Origin: Cavia porcellus
Lineage: Eukaryota > Chordata > Mammalia > Rodentia > Caviidae
Assembly: GCF_034190915.1 (NCBI RefSeq)
Contig: NW_026947490.1
Location: 69,243,494-69,307,493, forward strand
Direction of reading: 5' to 3'
DNA: 64,000 nucleotides
Shown one piece after another: positions 52,926 through 63,800 of this stretch (positions within the stretch are counted from its first letter, which is position 1; every line of letters begins with the position of its first letter). The position numbers and the translations under genes are program-made. Below the pieces are notes generated by a model that ran no database searches, had not been told where the DNA came from, and worked only from the letters and a program-made list of their open reading frames with translations.

Positions 52926-54317
52926 TGTTATAACCTAAGGCCCCCTAACTATCGCGCCATAAGATCTGTTCTGTATAAGTCAACCTGCTGCTTCCCCTCC
53001 CCTTCTCCCTTCAAATCTAACTAGGTTAAGTTTTAACTTCTTAAAGGCCATAAAACAAAGGCCTGAGGTAATAGCTCCTGACAACCCGGGTCTTCCCTAC
53101 CCGGTAGCCCGTCACAAATTGTGTTAATTGCATTAGATTGTATTAAATTGTACATTCTTCACAAAAATAGCTTCGTTTGTATCATAGCAATACCTGTAAC
53201 TTGGCCTTACTGTAAATGTGTGTTTTCCTTTCCCTCTGGGCAAAGGATTGATATGTTAATCAATGCTCTCCTGTGTAAAGAATTGTAAAAATCTTACCTA
53301 ATTGATATGTTAACCATTGTTGCCCTCTACAAATAGAACAGTTGTGGTGCTAAAGTAAGGTAACTAAGGTTGTTAATTGCTGTTAGACTTTTCTATTCTT
53401 TGCTAAGAAAAACAAGATTTCTTCTTATCTAAACTTGCTAGTGTTATACTAAGATGCTAAAAATTAAGATAATTGATTAAAAGATAATAAACAAAAATAG
53501 TTACTTAAAAAGATAGTTATTAGTAATATTGTCATTCTGTACTGAGCTCGTTACCCTAGTAACCAAGCACCAACCACATAGTTATAAATTAACTGACCGC
53601 ATCTTTCTGCTGTTCTGTAATGCGTCATCCTCCCTACCTTAGTGACCTGTGTGCAATGTCAACTTTTGTTCCCCTTGTAAGAGACAAATGATGCTATGTC
53701 AACCATTGTTCCTTTTATGAGAGACAAATGTTCCCAGAATTGGCAGACCAAGGGCTATGAATTGGCTAACCACCCACTGTGAAATGCTTGTTACCTCAAG
53801 CAAACGGGAACAAGGCCCACCTTATTTCTGTTTCTCATCACTATGTACTTAATGATCAATGAGCTAACCATAAATGAACTATAAAAATCAGTCAAAACTC
53901 TAACTCAGTTGCACAGCTTTGCGAATTCCATCTGCACTGTGTCACTGGGCCAGCTAAAATAAAAGCGCTTCTTTTAAAAAAGACGTATTGCCCCGTTTGT
54001 CATCTTGGGATCTTGCCCCGCTTTTCACCATGGGGTCTTGTTTTTTAAGTAAAGTACAACAGCTAGTATGCAGGGAGGCTTGCAATTGCCGTTTCTGCCG
54101 TTTCACACCCCCATCCCCCTCCTTACATTGTGTGACCAGCAGCTGTTTGTGGATTTACAAGATAAAAAGACCTGACTTTTAGCTGTGAGGTGTGCAGTCT
54201 CCAAATTGGCTCCCGGAGACTTGTCACCAGGCCTGGATTTTACCTAATAAAGCCTTTGCTTCCCAAATTTTAATTTCTTGCTTCCTTGGATTTTATACCG
54301 GGCTCCGAGTTATCACA
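52926..54317 (+). mobile_element. Solo LTR inserted in the proviral 3' LTR
   Basis: 1392 bp beginning TGTTATAAC and ending GTTATCACA, an imperfect inverted terminal pair. It is flanked by the direct repeat AAAGG at 52921-52925 and 54318-54322. The host LTR continues cleanly on both sides. In the plus orientation there is a TATA-like box (about 53880) and polyadenylation signals AATAAA (about 53957 and 54246). No internal retroviral sequence is left, so it is an LTR left by recombination. Its family is not identified; the 5-bp duplication does not by itself decide the class. Confidence 0.85.
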
Positions 54318-54429
54318 AAAGGAAAAAGGAAGTTGTAATGGGGAAGGAGGAAGTGACCTCAGGGTAAACATCCTCAATTTGGCCTTCCACTACCATAGTG
54401 TCCTGTAACTTATTCTAGGGCAAAACTCA

Positions 54430-55300
54430 TTTCTGTCTTTGTATTGTTAGGAAAAGGGCAAAATGTCTCTCTTACTATTTCCTGCTGAAAGGGGATGCCA
54501 TATTGGAGTTCAGGAAGGTTGATGGGATGACACTTGACATGCAGAAGCTGGTACCAGGTGTTTCAGCCAGGACAACTTTATCATTGGTGAATGCTCACAT
54601 CCTAGATTGTAAAAACAAAAATACAAGGTGCTATGAGGAGGCAGGCCACTATCATATTTAAGGACCCAGGAGAGGTAGAAGGAAAGGTGTCTTTGATCTA
54701 AATATGCCGTTCCATCAGGGCCATGGTGAAGCAGAATCTGAAAAATAAGTGTGGGGTTAAGAGGAATGAAGTTATGAGAGGTAATTACTCCCCCATCTGA
54801 AAGGGTAAAAGTTACAAGTGTAGGTAGGTAGGTGTTGTCTTTGGTCCAGGAGTTGAGCTGGAAAGAATAAGAAGCACATGAAATATAAGGCCTGATGACT
54901 GAATCATGTTTAGGAAATTATACCATAGGGGTGGGGAGGGCTGTGGCTGTGTCACTATAAGGGAGATGAGAGCCTAGACCCACAGGGATCTCATGTTTAA
55001 ACAGCTGAGGGTAGAGAGTACTAAGACAGTTGTTATGTAGAACAACGTGAAGACAATTTTATGCATGATGTGGGAGTCTTTAGGAAAGACTGTCAAGAGT
55101 CCTACTGTAAAAAAAAAAAATAGAATGTAAGGGATAGTAACTTAAGTTGGATAACAAAACATGTCTTAGCCTGAGAGTTGTGGCTGTGAGGCCTTGGTGA
55201 GACAGAGACGGGTGGGAGATAGAAGATGAGATGACCACTCAGGATGGTTAGATTCAGGGTTGGGAGGGCACTGCTTAGCTTGAGTGATGTGGAACCAGGA
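54430..55300 (-). other. Residual tract between pol and 3' LTR
   Basis: About 870 bases where an envelope gene would be expected. A short hydrophobic stretch near 55000-55090 could be an envelope leader remnant, but I recognise no surface or transmembrane motif. Most of an envelope gene is absent, by deletion or because the lineage had lost it. Confidence 0.45.
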
Positions 55301-55404
55301 TGGCAGTCCAGTAACTTTGACTGCTGTCTGGGTTACCAAGAAGACCAGATAGGGGCCATTCCACCTTGATTGTAGTCCTATGGATTTAGAACATTTGAGA
55401 TAAA

Positions 55405-56110
55405 TTAGATCTCCTGGGGATATGGGAAGACCTGGTTTGGTCCTGTCTGAGGGTTGGAAATGCAGAGATCAGCATGTTGTTGTAACAAGTGTAAGAGGAA
55501 GGAGAGGATTGGGATGTAGTCAGCAAAAGGAGGGAGACTTTGGGGGTAGGAAGATTGTGGAGTAGGAACAGTCAGCCATACATGAGTCCAAAGGGGCTTA
55601 AAAATGTAGGAGCTGAGGGAAGTGCCCTGAGCTTGGCTAAAGCTAGGGACAGAAATTGAGGCCATCCTTGGTGTAGTTCTAAAATGAGTTTTGTCAGGTG
55701 TGTTTTTATGAGGCCATTTACGTTTTCTACTTTTCCTGAGGACTGTGGCTAGTATGGAATGGGTAGGCACCAGGTGATGTGTAAGCATGAGGATACCTGT
55801 TGAGTGATTTGAGAAATAAAGGCTGGACCGTTATCTGAATACTCTGAGGTAGACCAAAATTTGGGATGATTTCCTGTAATAGAACTTTAGTAACTACATC
55901 AGCAGTCTCCCTGGTTGTGGGAAAAGGTACATCCTGAAAAAGTACAAACAAAGGTGAGAAGATATTGGAGAGTTTTGTGGTGGGGCATGTGTGTAAAATC
56001 TACCTGCTGGTCCTGAAATTATGTGTTCATGAAATGGATGAATAGGAAAGGAAGAAGATGCTATGTGTTCCTGAGGAGAGATCCTTGCACAGAGATGACA
56101 GGTGTGAGTA
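55405..56110 (-). pseudogene. pol: Proviral integrase remnant
   Basis: Includes HHCC-type zinc-binding debris near 56060-56110, the core stretch with an FPTTRETADVV motif (within 55727-55951) and the C-terminal part (55405-55788). The core is split by frameshifts and the first catalytic Asp region is not readable in one frame. Confidence 0.75.
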
Positions 56111-56649
56111 ATCTGAAGAATGATAGCCCTTAGAGAAGGATGTGTAACTACTGGGGCTAAGAGTCTGTATAGGGCCTGCGATCCTATATGGAAACAGTTA
56201 TGTAAGTCAGCGATGATGTTTAAGGCCTGTTGATCAGGGAGAGCAAGTTTTGATCTCTGGAAAATTCATCCCTGAGTGTTTTGTGTGTAACATGATTTAT
56301 GAAGTAATTGTAGCTGCCATGGTGAATAATTAGGCTGAGGTAGACTGTTTGGGACTAACAGGAGAGGATGAGAAGGGTAAGGCCTTTGTACAGCTAACTT
56401 GGCTTGTGAATCTGCAAAAGCATTGCCTTGAGCAATGGGATCTTCAGAATTCTGGTGTCCCTGACAATGAATAACTGCTGCTTGCTTTAGGAGTTATGCT
56501 GCTTCTAGGAGTTTAAGGATAAGAGGCACATTAATGATGGGGGTTCCCTGAGAGTTGATAAAACCCCTTTCTTGCCAGATAATGGCATGGGAGTGTAAAA
56601 TGCTAAATGTATACTTTGAATGAGTATATGTTTATGACTTTGTCCTTTG

Positions 56650-56865
56650 CTAGTGTAAGAGCCCTTGTAAGAGCAAAAGTTCTGTCCTCTGGGAAGATGT
56701 CCCAAGTGGCAGGGGATTAGCCTCTATGACTTTTGATTGGTTAACTATTGCATATCCTGCTCTCTTTTGATTGTCTGTGTTTGTTAAATTGCCATCTATG
56801 AACCATGTGTCAAAGGTTAAAGAGAGAGGTGTGCTACTGATGTGAGGGAAAGGGGTGGGAGTCAT
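56650..56865 (-). pseudogene. pol: Proviral RNase H remnant
   Basis: 71 open codons with the RNase H opening strand, first catalytic Asp followed by Gly, then the AGYA and SSQRTEL motifs characteristic of gammaretroviral RNase H. One residue before the Asp-Gly pair differs from the usual Thr. Confidence 0.8.
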
Positions 56866-57249
56866 CTGGAAGACCTCAATACAGTCATGGTGGGGTGGCC
56901 TTAGGTGGGAAGCAAAGTTGCCAGATTAATAGGACTATTAGATAGAAGGATCCTGATGTACCTGTTGAAGGCGAGAGGGAATCAGCAAGGCAAGGAGTGT
57001 CTTATGTGAGATAAGCTCATTTAGATGATGAGGTGAGTATACTGTAATTGATGGCCCTACTGTAAACGTATTAGCTTCTTGTGTCAGGAAGGCTGCAGCT
57101 GCAAGGGCTCAGAGGCAAGGTGCCCATCCTTTTACTGTGTTGTCTAACTACTTTGACAAGTAGGCTACTGCTTGAAAAGAAGGTCCCTTTTTGTGTCCTA
57201 GTACACCTACAGCATTGTGGCCCTGAGAGGTAGGTCGGGTGGGGTCAGG

Positions 57250-58200
57250 AAGGGTAAGGGCTGGAACCCTTAGGAGAGCCTCTTCCAATTTATGAAAGGA
57301 GGCATGAATGGGCATAGTGGGGTCTAGGGGTTCTGATAAGGAGACTTTAGAAGCTTTGTAGAGGGATTGGGCTAAAACTTCAAAGTTAGGAATCTAGAGA
57401 CAAACGAATTTAGCTAAACCTAGGAAACATATAACCTGTTGTTGGTTGTGGGCACCTGGAGATCCTGAAGAACTGCCTTATAATCTGTAGTGACGGAACG
57501 AGTGGTAGAAGTGATAGAGAGACCTAGATACTTGACTTCTGGGGAAGCTATTTGGGATTTAGCAGGAGAAATCCTGTACCCATGACTGGTGAGAAAATTA
57601 AGGAGACTGGCTGAATGTTCTAATGGAGAGTGTAAGAGAAGATCATCAATGTATTGAAGGAGAGTGCTAAGTTTGAGGTCAAGTGCTGCAAGGTCAGCAG
57701 CAAGAGCTTGGCTAAAGAAGTGAGGACTATCCCTGAACCCTTGGGGAGCACTGTCTAAGTAAGTTGTTGAGACCTGAGAGTGTCTGGATCACTCCATGAA
57801 AATGCAAAGAAATCCTGACAGTCAGGGTGCAGGAGGATGATAACAAAAAGTACTTTTAAGATCTATGACCATAAAGTGAGTAGTGTAGGGAGGGATATGA
57901 AAGAGCATGCTATAAGAGTTTGGCACCATGGTGTGGAATCGGAGTAACAGCATTATTGATTATCCCAAGGTCCTGTACAAGACAGTAAGACCCATTAGGC
58001 TTGAGTACAGAGAGAATGGGAGTATTATAGGGTGAATGGGTAGGTTTAAGAAAACCATTGTCTAAAAGGCACTTAATTATAGGTTTAAGTCCCTGTAAAT
58101 GTTTGGGAGCTATGGGATATTGGGGAACACAAAGAAAAATTGAAAGATCCCTGAGATAAATCAAAATAGGTGTGGCATGGATAGTGCAAGTGGGATTGGA
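57250..58200 (-). pseudogene. pol: Proviral reverse transcriptase remnant
   Basis: The N-terminal fingers are clear at 57910-58164 (LKP and THSPYNTP motifs of class I ERV polymerases). The catalytic Tyr-Ile-Asp-Asp box is readable at about 57647-57658 on the minus strand. Stops and frameshifts lie between the two. Confidence 0.85.
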
Positions 58201-58372
58201 GGTATCCCAAACTATGGGATCGACCAGAGAAGAAGAAAGAGGAGGGGATGACTTTGCAGCATACTATGTCTGGAGGATGAGAGCTGTGGGGAGGGAGTAG
58301 GTAAAGGTTAAGCTAAGCTTTTGAAGATTTCTACCTAAAAGGGATGTGGGACATGTTGGAAAGACTAGGAAG

Positions 58373-58579
58373 CTATGGGTAAAGAAGAGAGTCTGGAACC
58401 TGAATGGAATAGGATCTGTATGTAAAGGCTGGAATAGGCTGGCCATCAACACCCACTACAGAGACTGAGGACTTAATACAAGGACCTGAAAACTCAGGAC
58501 ATACACTATAAGTCACCCCCGTGTCCATAAGTACAGATAGTGTCTTACCTGAGACATCCAGTGAGACTTGGGGCTCCAA
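58373..58579 (-). pseudogene. pro: Proviral protease remnant
   Basis: An open stretch of 68 codons on the minus strand with the aspartic-protease active-site triplet Asp-Thr-Gly, preceded by the usual hydrophobic strand. It lies between the zinc knuckle and reverse transcriptase, as expected in a gag-pro-pol element. Confidence 0.8.
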
Positions 58580-58802
58580 GAAGGATACCTTAATGGGGAT
58601 TGTGGCCCCTGAGCCCCATCAATCTTCAGCAGCAAGTCCAAGTAGATCAGTCAGAGATGAATCTGGTGGTGACAAGAGCTCCTGGGAGGGAAAGGAGTTG
58701 AGAGGATGGCTTACTCACTCTTTGGTGGCTAGGACAGTCGCTCTTTCAGTTGCACTTAAGATTGCAGTAGGGGCAAGGCCGCAGAGGAACGCTGAGGTTG
58801 GG

Positions 58803-58848
58803 ACACTCTCTTGCCCAATGTCCTTCTTTGTTGCACTTGAAGCATAGT
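58803..58848 (-). pseudogene. gag: Nucleocapsid zinc knuckle of gag
   Basis: The minus strand encodes a single CX2CX4HX4C zinc knuckle, the nucleocapsid signature of gammaretroviruses, which have one knuckle where lentiviruses have two. All four metal ligands are intact. Confidence 0.85.
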
Positions 58849-59006
58849 CCAGGAGGGTCTCAGGCAGCACTGCTAAAAGATCAGATTGCTATTTAGCAAG
58901 TTTTTTGTGTGTGCGCCTCTTTTTGAGTGTTTTCTCTGTTGTTTAAAACATGGAAAGCTATATTAAGAAGCTCTTCCTGTGAGGTTTGAGGGTCAAGTTC
59001 AGCCTT

Positions 59007-60636
59007 TTATAATTTTGCACAAATATCAGGAGCAGACTGAGAAATAAAATAAGAGTTAATAACAATTTTCCCTTTATGGAAGTCTGGGTTTACATTAGTA
59101 AACTTAATTAAGATGTCCCTAAGCCAATTCAGGAACACAGGTGCATTTTCATTAGCCTCTTGGACCTGTTCTAAAAGTTTGTTATAGTTAGTTTGTTTGT
59201 GAGCTATTTTATTAAGGCCCACAATTATACATGCAATCATCTTATGTATTTTATAATTCTCCATTTTGGTAATTCCAATTAGGATCCTGTTCAGGCACTG
59301 CAGTAGGCCTAGGGTCATTCTCAGTGGTATTTGCCTTATTTTTGTGATTGGCTTTTTCTTGAGCTGCTTGCCACAGCTGAGCTTGCTCTTGTGAGGTGAG
59401 GGTGGTGTTTAGAATCACATAAATATCCTTGAAATGTAAATCATAACAATTAGCTATAAATTCAAGTTCTCTAATTTAATTCTGTGCGTCAACAGAGAAG
59501 CAACCTAATTTATGGCTAATCTGAGATAGGTCAGAGAGGGAAGAGGGAACATGAATATGAACTAATCCCTTGGGCCCAGCCTGTTCCCAAAGTGGGTGTA
59601 GAGATTAGGCTGAGAAAGCTGTGGAGTAGAGGGCCACCAAACAGCCAACTGCCCAGCAGGCATGTGTGGGCAATTGCTCAATGATTGACTACAAAACAGC
59701 CGTTTATCACCATGCAATGGGGAAACACAAGATGCCGACTGATTACCATGTGACCCACAGCAGGATGGCTGCTGCCAGTGACACAGTGAGGGGCACAAGA
59801 TGGCAACTGGTCATCATGTGACCCACAACAAGATGGCTGCTTCTGGCCGCATGATGAGGGACCACAAGATGGTGGCCATTGACCCTGCGACCCATCTCAA
59901 GATGGTGGCACACTATCACATGGTAGAGGGCCACAAGATGGTGGCTGTCCTCTATGCAAGCTGCAGCAAGATGGCTGCTGAGAACCAAGTGGCCTGCTGG
60001 AAGGTTGGAATGTACGAGCCTGCATATGGTGAGCTGGTGGAGGAAATGGCGACACAGGGGAAGGGGTCCAAGAACCATCCTGAATAGATGGCTCAGGTGG
60101 ACAGGATTGAGAAATTGGAGACTGGGGAGAGAAACTAAGGGAAGGATTAGAAGCTATTGTGGATGAAGGAGTAGGAAAGGACAGCACAGAAATCTTTGGC
60201 TGAGAAGGCTGTGGGGTTTGATCTTGGGTATATGGAGGAGGGGGAGTAAAGACAGGAGACACATCATCTAAGGGGTCTGGTGGGGAAGAGGGGAGAGTTT
60301 CTGGTACAGCAGAGTTAGCTAGAAATATTTGGGCTGACATACATGACTGAATTAGAGAAAAACATGTCCTTATGGTAAGGAAGGCCTGTACATATGGGAT
60401 TTCTGCCAACTTGTCGCCAGTGTAACAAAAGTTACATAAATTTTGAAGAATGCAGGGGTCAAACATCTCCTCTTTAGGCCATGGGCTGCTGTTAAGCTTG
60501 TAGGTTGGCCATGCCACCTGGCAGTATAAGTTTAGTTTTTTATTTTTATAGTCTTCTTTAGGCCAAAAGCACCAAGGTTATGAACCAGGCACTCCAGAGG
60601 TGTGATTTTGGGGGGATCAGAAATAGTATTCCCCAT
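59007..60636 (-). pseudogene. gag: Proviral gag remnant
   Basis: Begins with an ATG at 60636 whose next codon is Gly, as in myristoylated Gag. It is followed by matrix-like sequence, a proline-rich segment with a PPPPY late-domain motif (within 60225-60260), a degenerate tandem array (59690-59985) and capsid-like sequence (about 59560-59007) ending in the region of the major-homology and C-terminal capsid helices. Several frameshifts and stops break it, for instance a stop at 59897 within the array and stops in the 59200-59300 stretch. Confidence 0.85.
59690..59985. repeat. Tandem array with 33/36-bp spacing and AAGATGG cores
   Basis: AAGATGG-like cores recur with ATGG (or variants) starting at about 59696, 59732, 59765, 59800, 59833, 59869, 59902, 59938 and 59971. 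The spacings are 36, 33, 35, 33, 36, 33, 36 and 33. The pattern is a 69-bp unit made of two unequal halves, lying inside the proviral gag. Confidence 0.8.
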
Positions 60637-60660
60637 GACCAAATTAAAAGTGAGCCAAAA

Positions 60661-60685
60661 CGAAAAAGACAAAAAAAAAAAAAAA
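60661..60685 (+). mobile_element. Tail-only SINE insertion in proviral leader
   Basis: A CGAAAAAGAC followed by an A run, which matches the tail of the ID-like SINEs in this window. It lies between two copies of the 15-base repeat AAAAGTGAGCCAAAA (60646-60660 and 60686-60700). This is target-site duplication around an insert consisting of only about 25 bases. Confidence 0.75.
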
Positions 60686-61177
60686 AAAAGTGAGCCAAAA
60701 GAACAACTTTGCCTCGGGATGTAAGAGCTTTAGCTCCCGCCCAGGGAACATGAAAGTTGTTCCAGATAACACTTATCAAAAGAAGTCATCACCTATTTTG
60801 GAAATGTGATAAGAAAGGCTCCAACCCAATCTCATTGGCTGTCACCAAAAAGCACGAGTTGGGATCCCAGAGGACCAGAGTAACAGCCCTTCATCAGACA
60901 GTCCAAGGAACGTAAGAACTGCCATCTTTGTCCAGGGACAGCAGTGGGTAATCCAGTGTGGGCCCAGCCCACAGAAACAGAAAACCCCTGAAAGAAAATG
61001 ACTCACCTGTGACAAATGAGCTAGGTCAATGTTGTATGCAGGCTGATGGCGACAAATTGAACAGGTTCCGTTGAAAGGAGGAATTAGTCCAAGAAATGTT
61101 TCTTAGAAATGGTCCCTACATCAACAGGGGAGCTCAAACTGGGAGTGACCCCCAGGAGCCACTCATTCTGCCATGGG

Positions 61178-61195
61178 GGAGGGGGGTTGGCACCA
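61178..61195 (-). promoter_or_regulatory. Possible tRNA primer-binding site
   Basis: Three bases inside the 5' LTR the minus strand reads TGGTGCC followed by AACCCCCC. The first seven bases fit a tRNA-Phe type primer site; the remainder is degraded. The position is right for a primer-binding site, but the tRNA assignment is tentative. Confidence 0.4.
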
Positions 61196-61198
61196 TTA

Positions 61199-61518
61199 TG
61201 TTAGCATTTTTCAGCACAATAAAGGAGCAAAATATAAAAGTAAAAGTGGCCTTTATTCTAAGGACATAGAGAGGAGCTCAAAATCAACAGGTCTGACCGT
61301 CATATAGGGTATGGGATATATATATAACCTTTGACTGGGGTGGTGCTTAGGGTGGGCATTGATGACATGCGAGGAGCTGATTGGAATTTTCTTTGTGTGC
61401 ACTGGGAAAGGCAAAAGGAAGTTGTAATGGGGAAGGAGGAAGTGATCTCAGGGTAAACATCCCCAATTTGGCCTTCCACCACCATAATGTCCTGTAATTT
61501 ATTCTAGGGCAAAACTCT
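61199..61518 (-). repeat. Proviral 5' LTR
   Basis: About 320 bp and homologous to the two halves of 52738-54429. On the minus strand it has a TATATATA box (about 61316-61325) and an AATAAA signal (plus-strand TTTATT at 61252-61257). The inner end is followed by the leader with a possible primer-binding site. Confidence 0.88.
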
Positions 61519-61702
61519 TATCAAAAACCTCAATGTTAAATACATTTATAATTATCTACCAGGTTTCAGATCAAAAACGGCCCTATACCACACAATGAAA
61601 TCTTAATACATATCTTCATACACCATATAGTTGACCAAAAACTTTACAACCACTTAATTGTAAAGAAGACTTACGGCATTCATTGGTACCATGGCCTGTG
61701 CC

Positions 61703-61745
<43 letters not shown>

Positions 61746-63149
61746 AGGCAAGGCCTGACCTCATTTTGCAGCCCAGGCTTGCCTCAGACTCATGTCAATC
61801 CACCTGCCCCAGCCTCCTGACTACTGGGATCAGGAGTGTGTGTGTGGCCTACAGATTTCAAAAACAAAAAGAAAAATATCATTTTAAGATGTAACCAGAT
61901 TGGACTAAGACCTTAGGAACATTCCTACTGGTGACCTGATCTAAAGTATCCAAGTGATGGCCTAGGAATGTGGCTCAGTGGTAACATGCTTGCCTAGCAC
62001 ATATGAAGACTTAAGTTCAACCCCCAGTACCACCAAAAGAAGAAAAGGTCCAACTGACAAGCTCTAGTACCAAATAACACTGGGAAGGTTTCACCACATT
62101 TGACACAATTCAGTATAGTGTCCCCTTATCTTACTGATCTTTGAAGTGACTCAAGCAAGAATTGAATACGCCCATGAAGGTAAAATATTCTAAAAAATAA
62201 AATTTTAAAAAAGCAGAAATTTCTAACAAAATCGTGGAAATAAAATTTAAACTTTCATTTGGTGCAGCTGCCACCTTGACTCTCCTGCCCTCTTCCCTGA
62301 AGGTGTTCTTTCACCCTGAACTGTTTGTTCCATTTTGTGATAAATTCTGCTTCTCTTTCCCAACATGTGTCTGTATCTTGATTGATTTTTTTGCAAGGAC
62401 ACAGAGACTGATGCCAGGTGTGACGACATGCCCCTGTAATACATACAACCTGGGAAGCTGAGGCAGGACGATTGCTTTAATTCAAGGTCAGCCTGGACTA
62501 CACAGCGAGATCCAGTCTCAAAAACCAAAAAAATTGGGGGTGGGGATGGAAGGTAGGCCAGAGCTGATTTTGAGCGTCTTCTGCTGAAGGTGCAGTGTGG
62601 AGGAAGCAGCTTTCCATGTTTGGTGGAGCGGCAAATTGTTCTGGACAAGTAAGGAGCTGTGCAATCAATAACTCATTCTGTATGCAATCTACAGCTCAGA
62701 GAAAGGTCAGACTGAGGAAATACATGTGAAAGTCGTTTTTTTAGTTTAGTTTTTAAAGGTTTACTGCATTTATATAACTTAGTTTGTAATAATATAACTT
62801 GTGTTTAATTAGTTCACGTAATTTTTAAACTTAACTATCGGTTCTCAGGAGCTCTATGGAGCTTGCTCCAGCCCAGCACTGCCTTTTTCTCTTCCTCTCT
62901 CCAAATCACTACGCTCAAAATGTGCGTCTTGAATTTGGTCGTTTTTCATTAAAACAGATTGCACTTAAATACAATAATGAAGATAATATTAGAAAAATAA
63001 CTAAAACTATAGATATAATTCCCACTAAACTACAAACAGCTCCACAAAGGCCAGAGGTCTCCGATATTGTTCATTTTCTCAGGGAATTTGGTCTGAGGTT
63101 TCACAAGCGGCAAACCGCACTTCTTACTCTCCACTTGCGCTCAAGAGCT
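61519..63149. other. Intergenic sequence right of the provirus
   Basis: Contains the reverse B1 with poly-T (61709-61855), an ID-like SINE (61960-62045) and a B1 (62415-62530). 62540-63149 is unique and A/T-rich until the CpG island. A 99-codon frame at 62856-63155 has no gene-like composition. Confidence 0.65.
61709..61744. repeat. Poly-T run, tail of reverse B1
   Basis: About 36 T residues directly in front of a reverse B1 (61742-61855). It represents the B1 poly-A tail and suggests a young copy. Confidence 0.8.
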
Positions 63150-63800
63150 GGATGATTGCCCCCCAAGACCCACTCTTCCAGACGCACTGCATCCTCTGCC
63201 TCGTCGCCACGCCCACTCACTGCGGGTACGCAGAGCCCACCTCGCAGGACGGGACTTGGAAATGGGCGGGGCCTGAAAAAGTCACGCCCCACGCCCCTCG
63301 TTGCTAGGAGACACGAGGGCCTCAGCAGTTTGCCTCCGCCCGCCCAGCCGCGCCGCTCTGCTGGCGACCTCTGCCCGGGACCGCGCTCTCGGCCCTGCTG
63401 AGCGAGGGTAACTGGGTGGCCGGGTGGGAGAAAGGGCGCGCAGCCCGTCCCCCTGCCCGAGCTCCTCGCCGCTCGAGACCCCCGCGGTACCCTCTCTAGC
63501 GGGCTGTGTTTTTGTTTGGCCTCTGCTGGATTTCAGGCTCCTTATGCTCCGGAGGCGCAGCGGTGAGGCTCCTGCAGCACTGCATTCGAATGCGGAGAGT
63601 GCTATCTGCTCCCCAGCTCCTTCTAGTCGGTCACGCCTCGGACGCCCTCGCTCCCGAAGGCCAGCGGCGCGCTAGGGGTGCCTTTCTCCGCTGCGCACCG
63701 GACCGGGAGCGCAGGCGCCTTGCGGGAAACCCCCGAGCCGGCTGGGAATCGGGGCCTACGACGCTCGCTGTCCCGGCCAAGGCTGCATGCTAGTTAAAGA
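63150..63800 (+). promoter_or_regulatory. MEIG1: CpG island, probable MEIG1 promoter and first exon
   Basis: An abrupt switch to CpG-dense sequence. It contains a GC box GGGCGGGGC (63264-63272), an RFX X-box (63300-63312) and a possible splice donor GAGG/GTAACT at 63407/63408 that could close a non-coding first exon. The gene name rests only on conserved order next to DCLRE1C. MEIG1 is a small spermiogenesis protein and none of its coding sequence is seen here. 63801-64000 is the following, GC-moderate sequence with nothing recognised. Confidence 0.5.
63300..63312 (+). promoter_or_regulatory. RFX X-box motif
   Basis: GTTGCTAGGAGAC fits the X-box consensus RYYNYY-N(1-3)-RRNRAC at every defined position with a one-base spacer. 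RFX factors bind such sites in promoters of ciliary and spermiogenesis genes. Confidence 0.65.

Larger units (their letters stand above)
52738..61518 (-). mobile_element. Defective gammaretrovirus-like provirus (class I ERV), split LTR
   Basis: An endogenous retrovirus on the minus strand. Its 5' LTR is 61199-61518. Its 3' LTR is 52738-54429, broken by a later solo LTR. Order on the minus strand is LTR, leader, gag, zinc knuckle, protease, reverse transcriptase, RNase H, integrase, a short residual tract and LTR, which is the gag-pro-pol order of gammaretroviruses. Every coding domain is interrupted by stops and frameshifts, and there is no recognisable full envelope gene, so it is not competent. 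Both LTR copies begin TGTTAGC on the plus strand, which is a CA end for the element. I found no clear target duplication. Confidence 0.9.

Noticed and set aside
59743..60078. Histidine-rich 111-codon frame on the minus strand
   Set aside because: It is an alternative frame of the tandem array in proviral gag; the His richness comes from the repeat and is not evidence of a separate gene.
62856..63155. 99-codon frame left of the CpG island
   Set aside because: No similarity to MEIG1 as I remember it, and no splice or start context. Probably chance.
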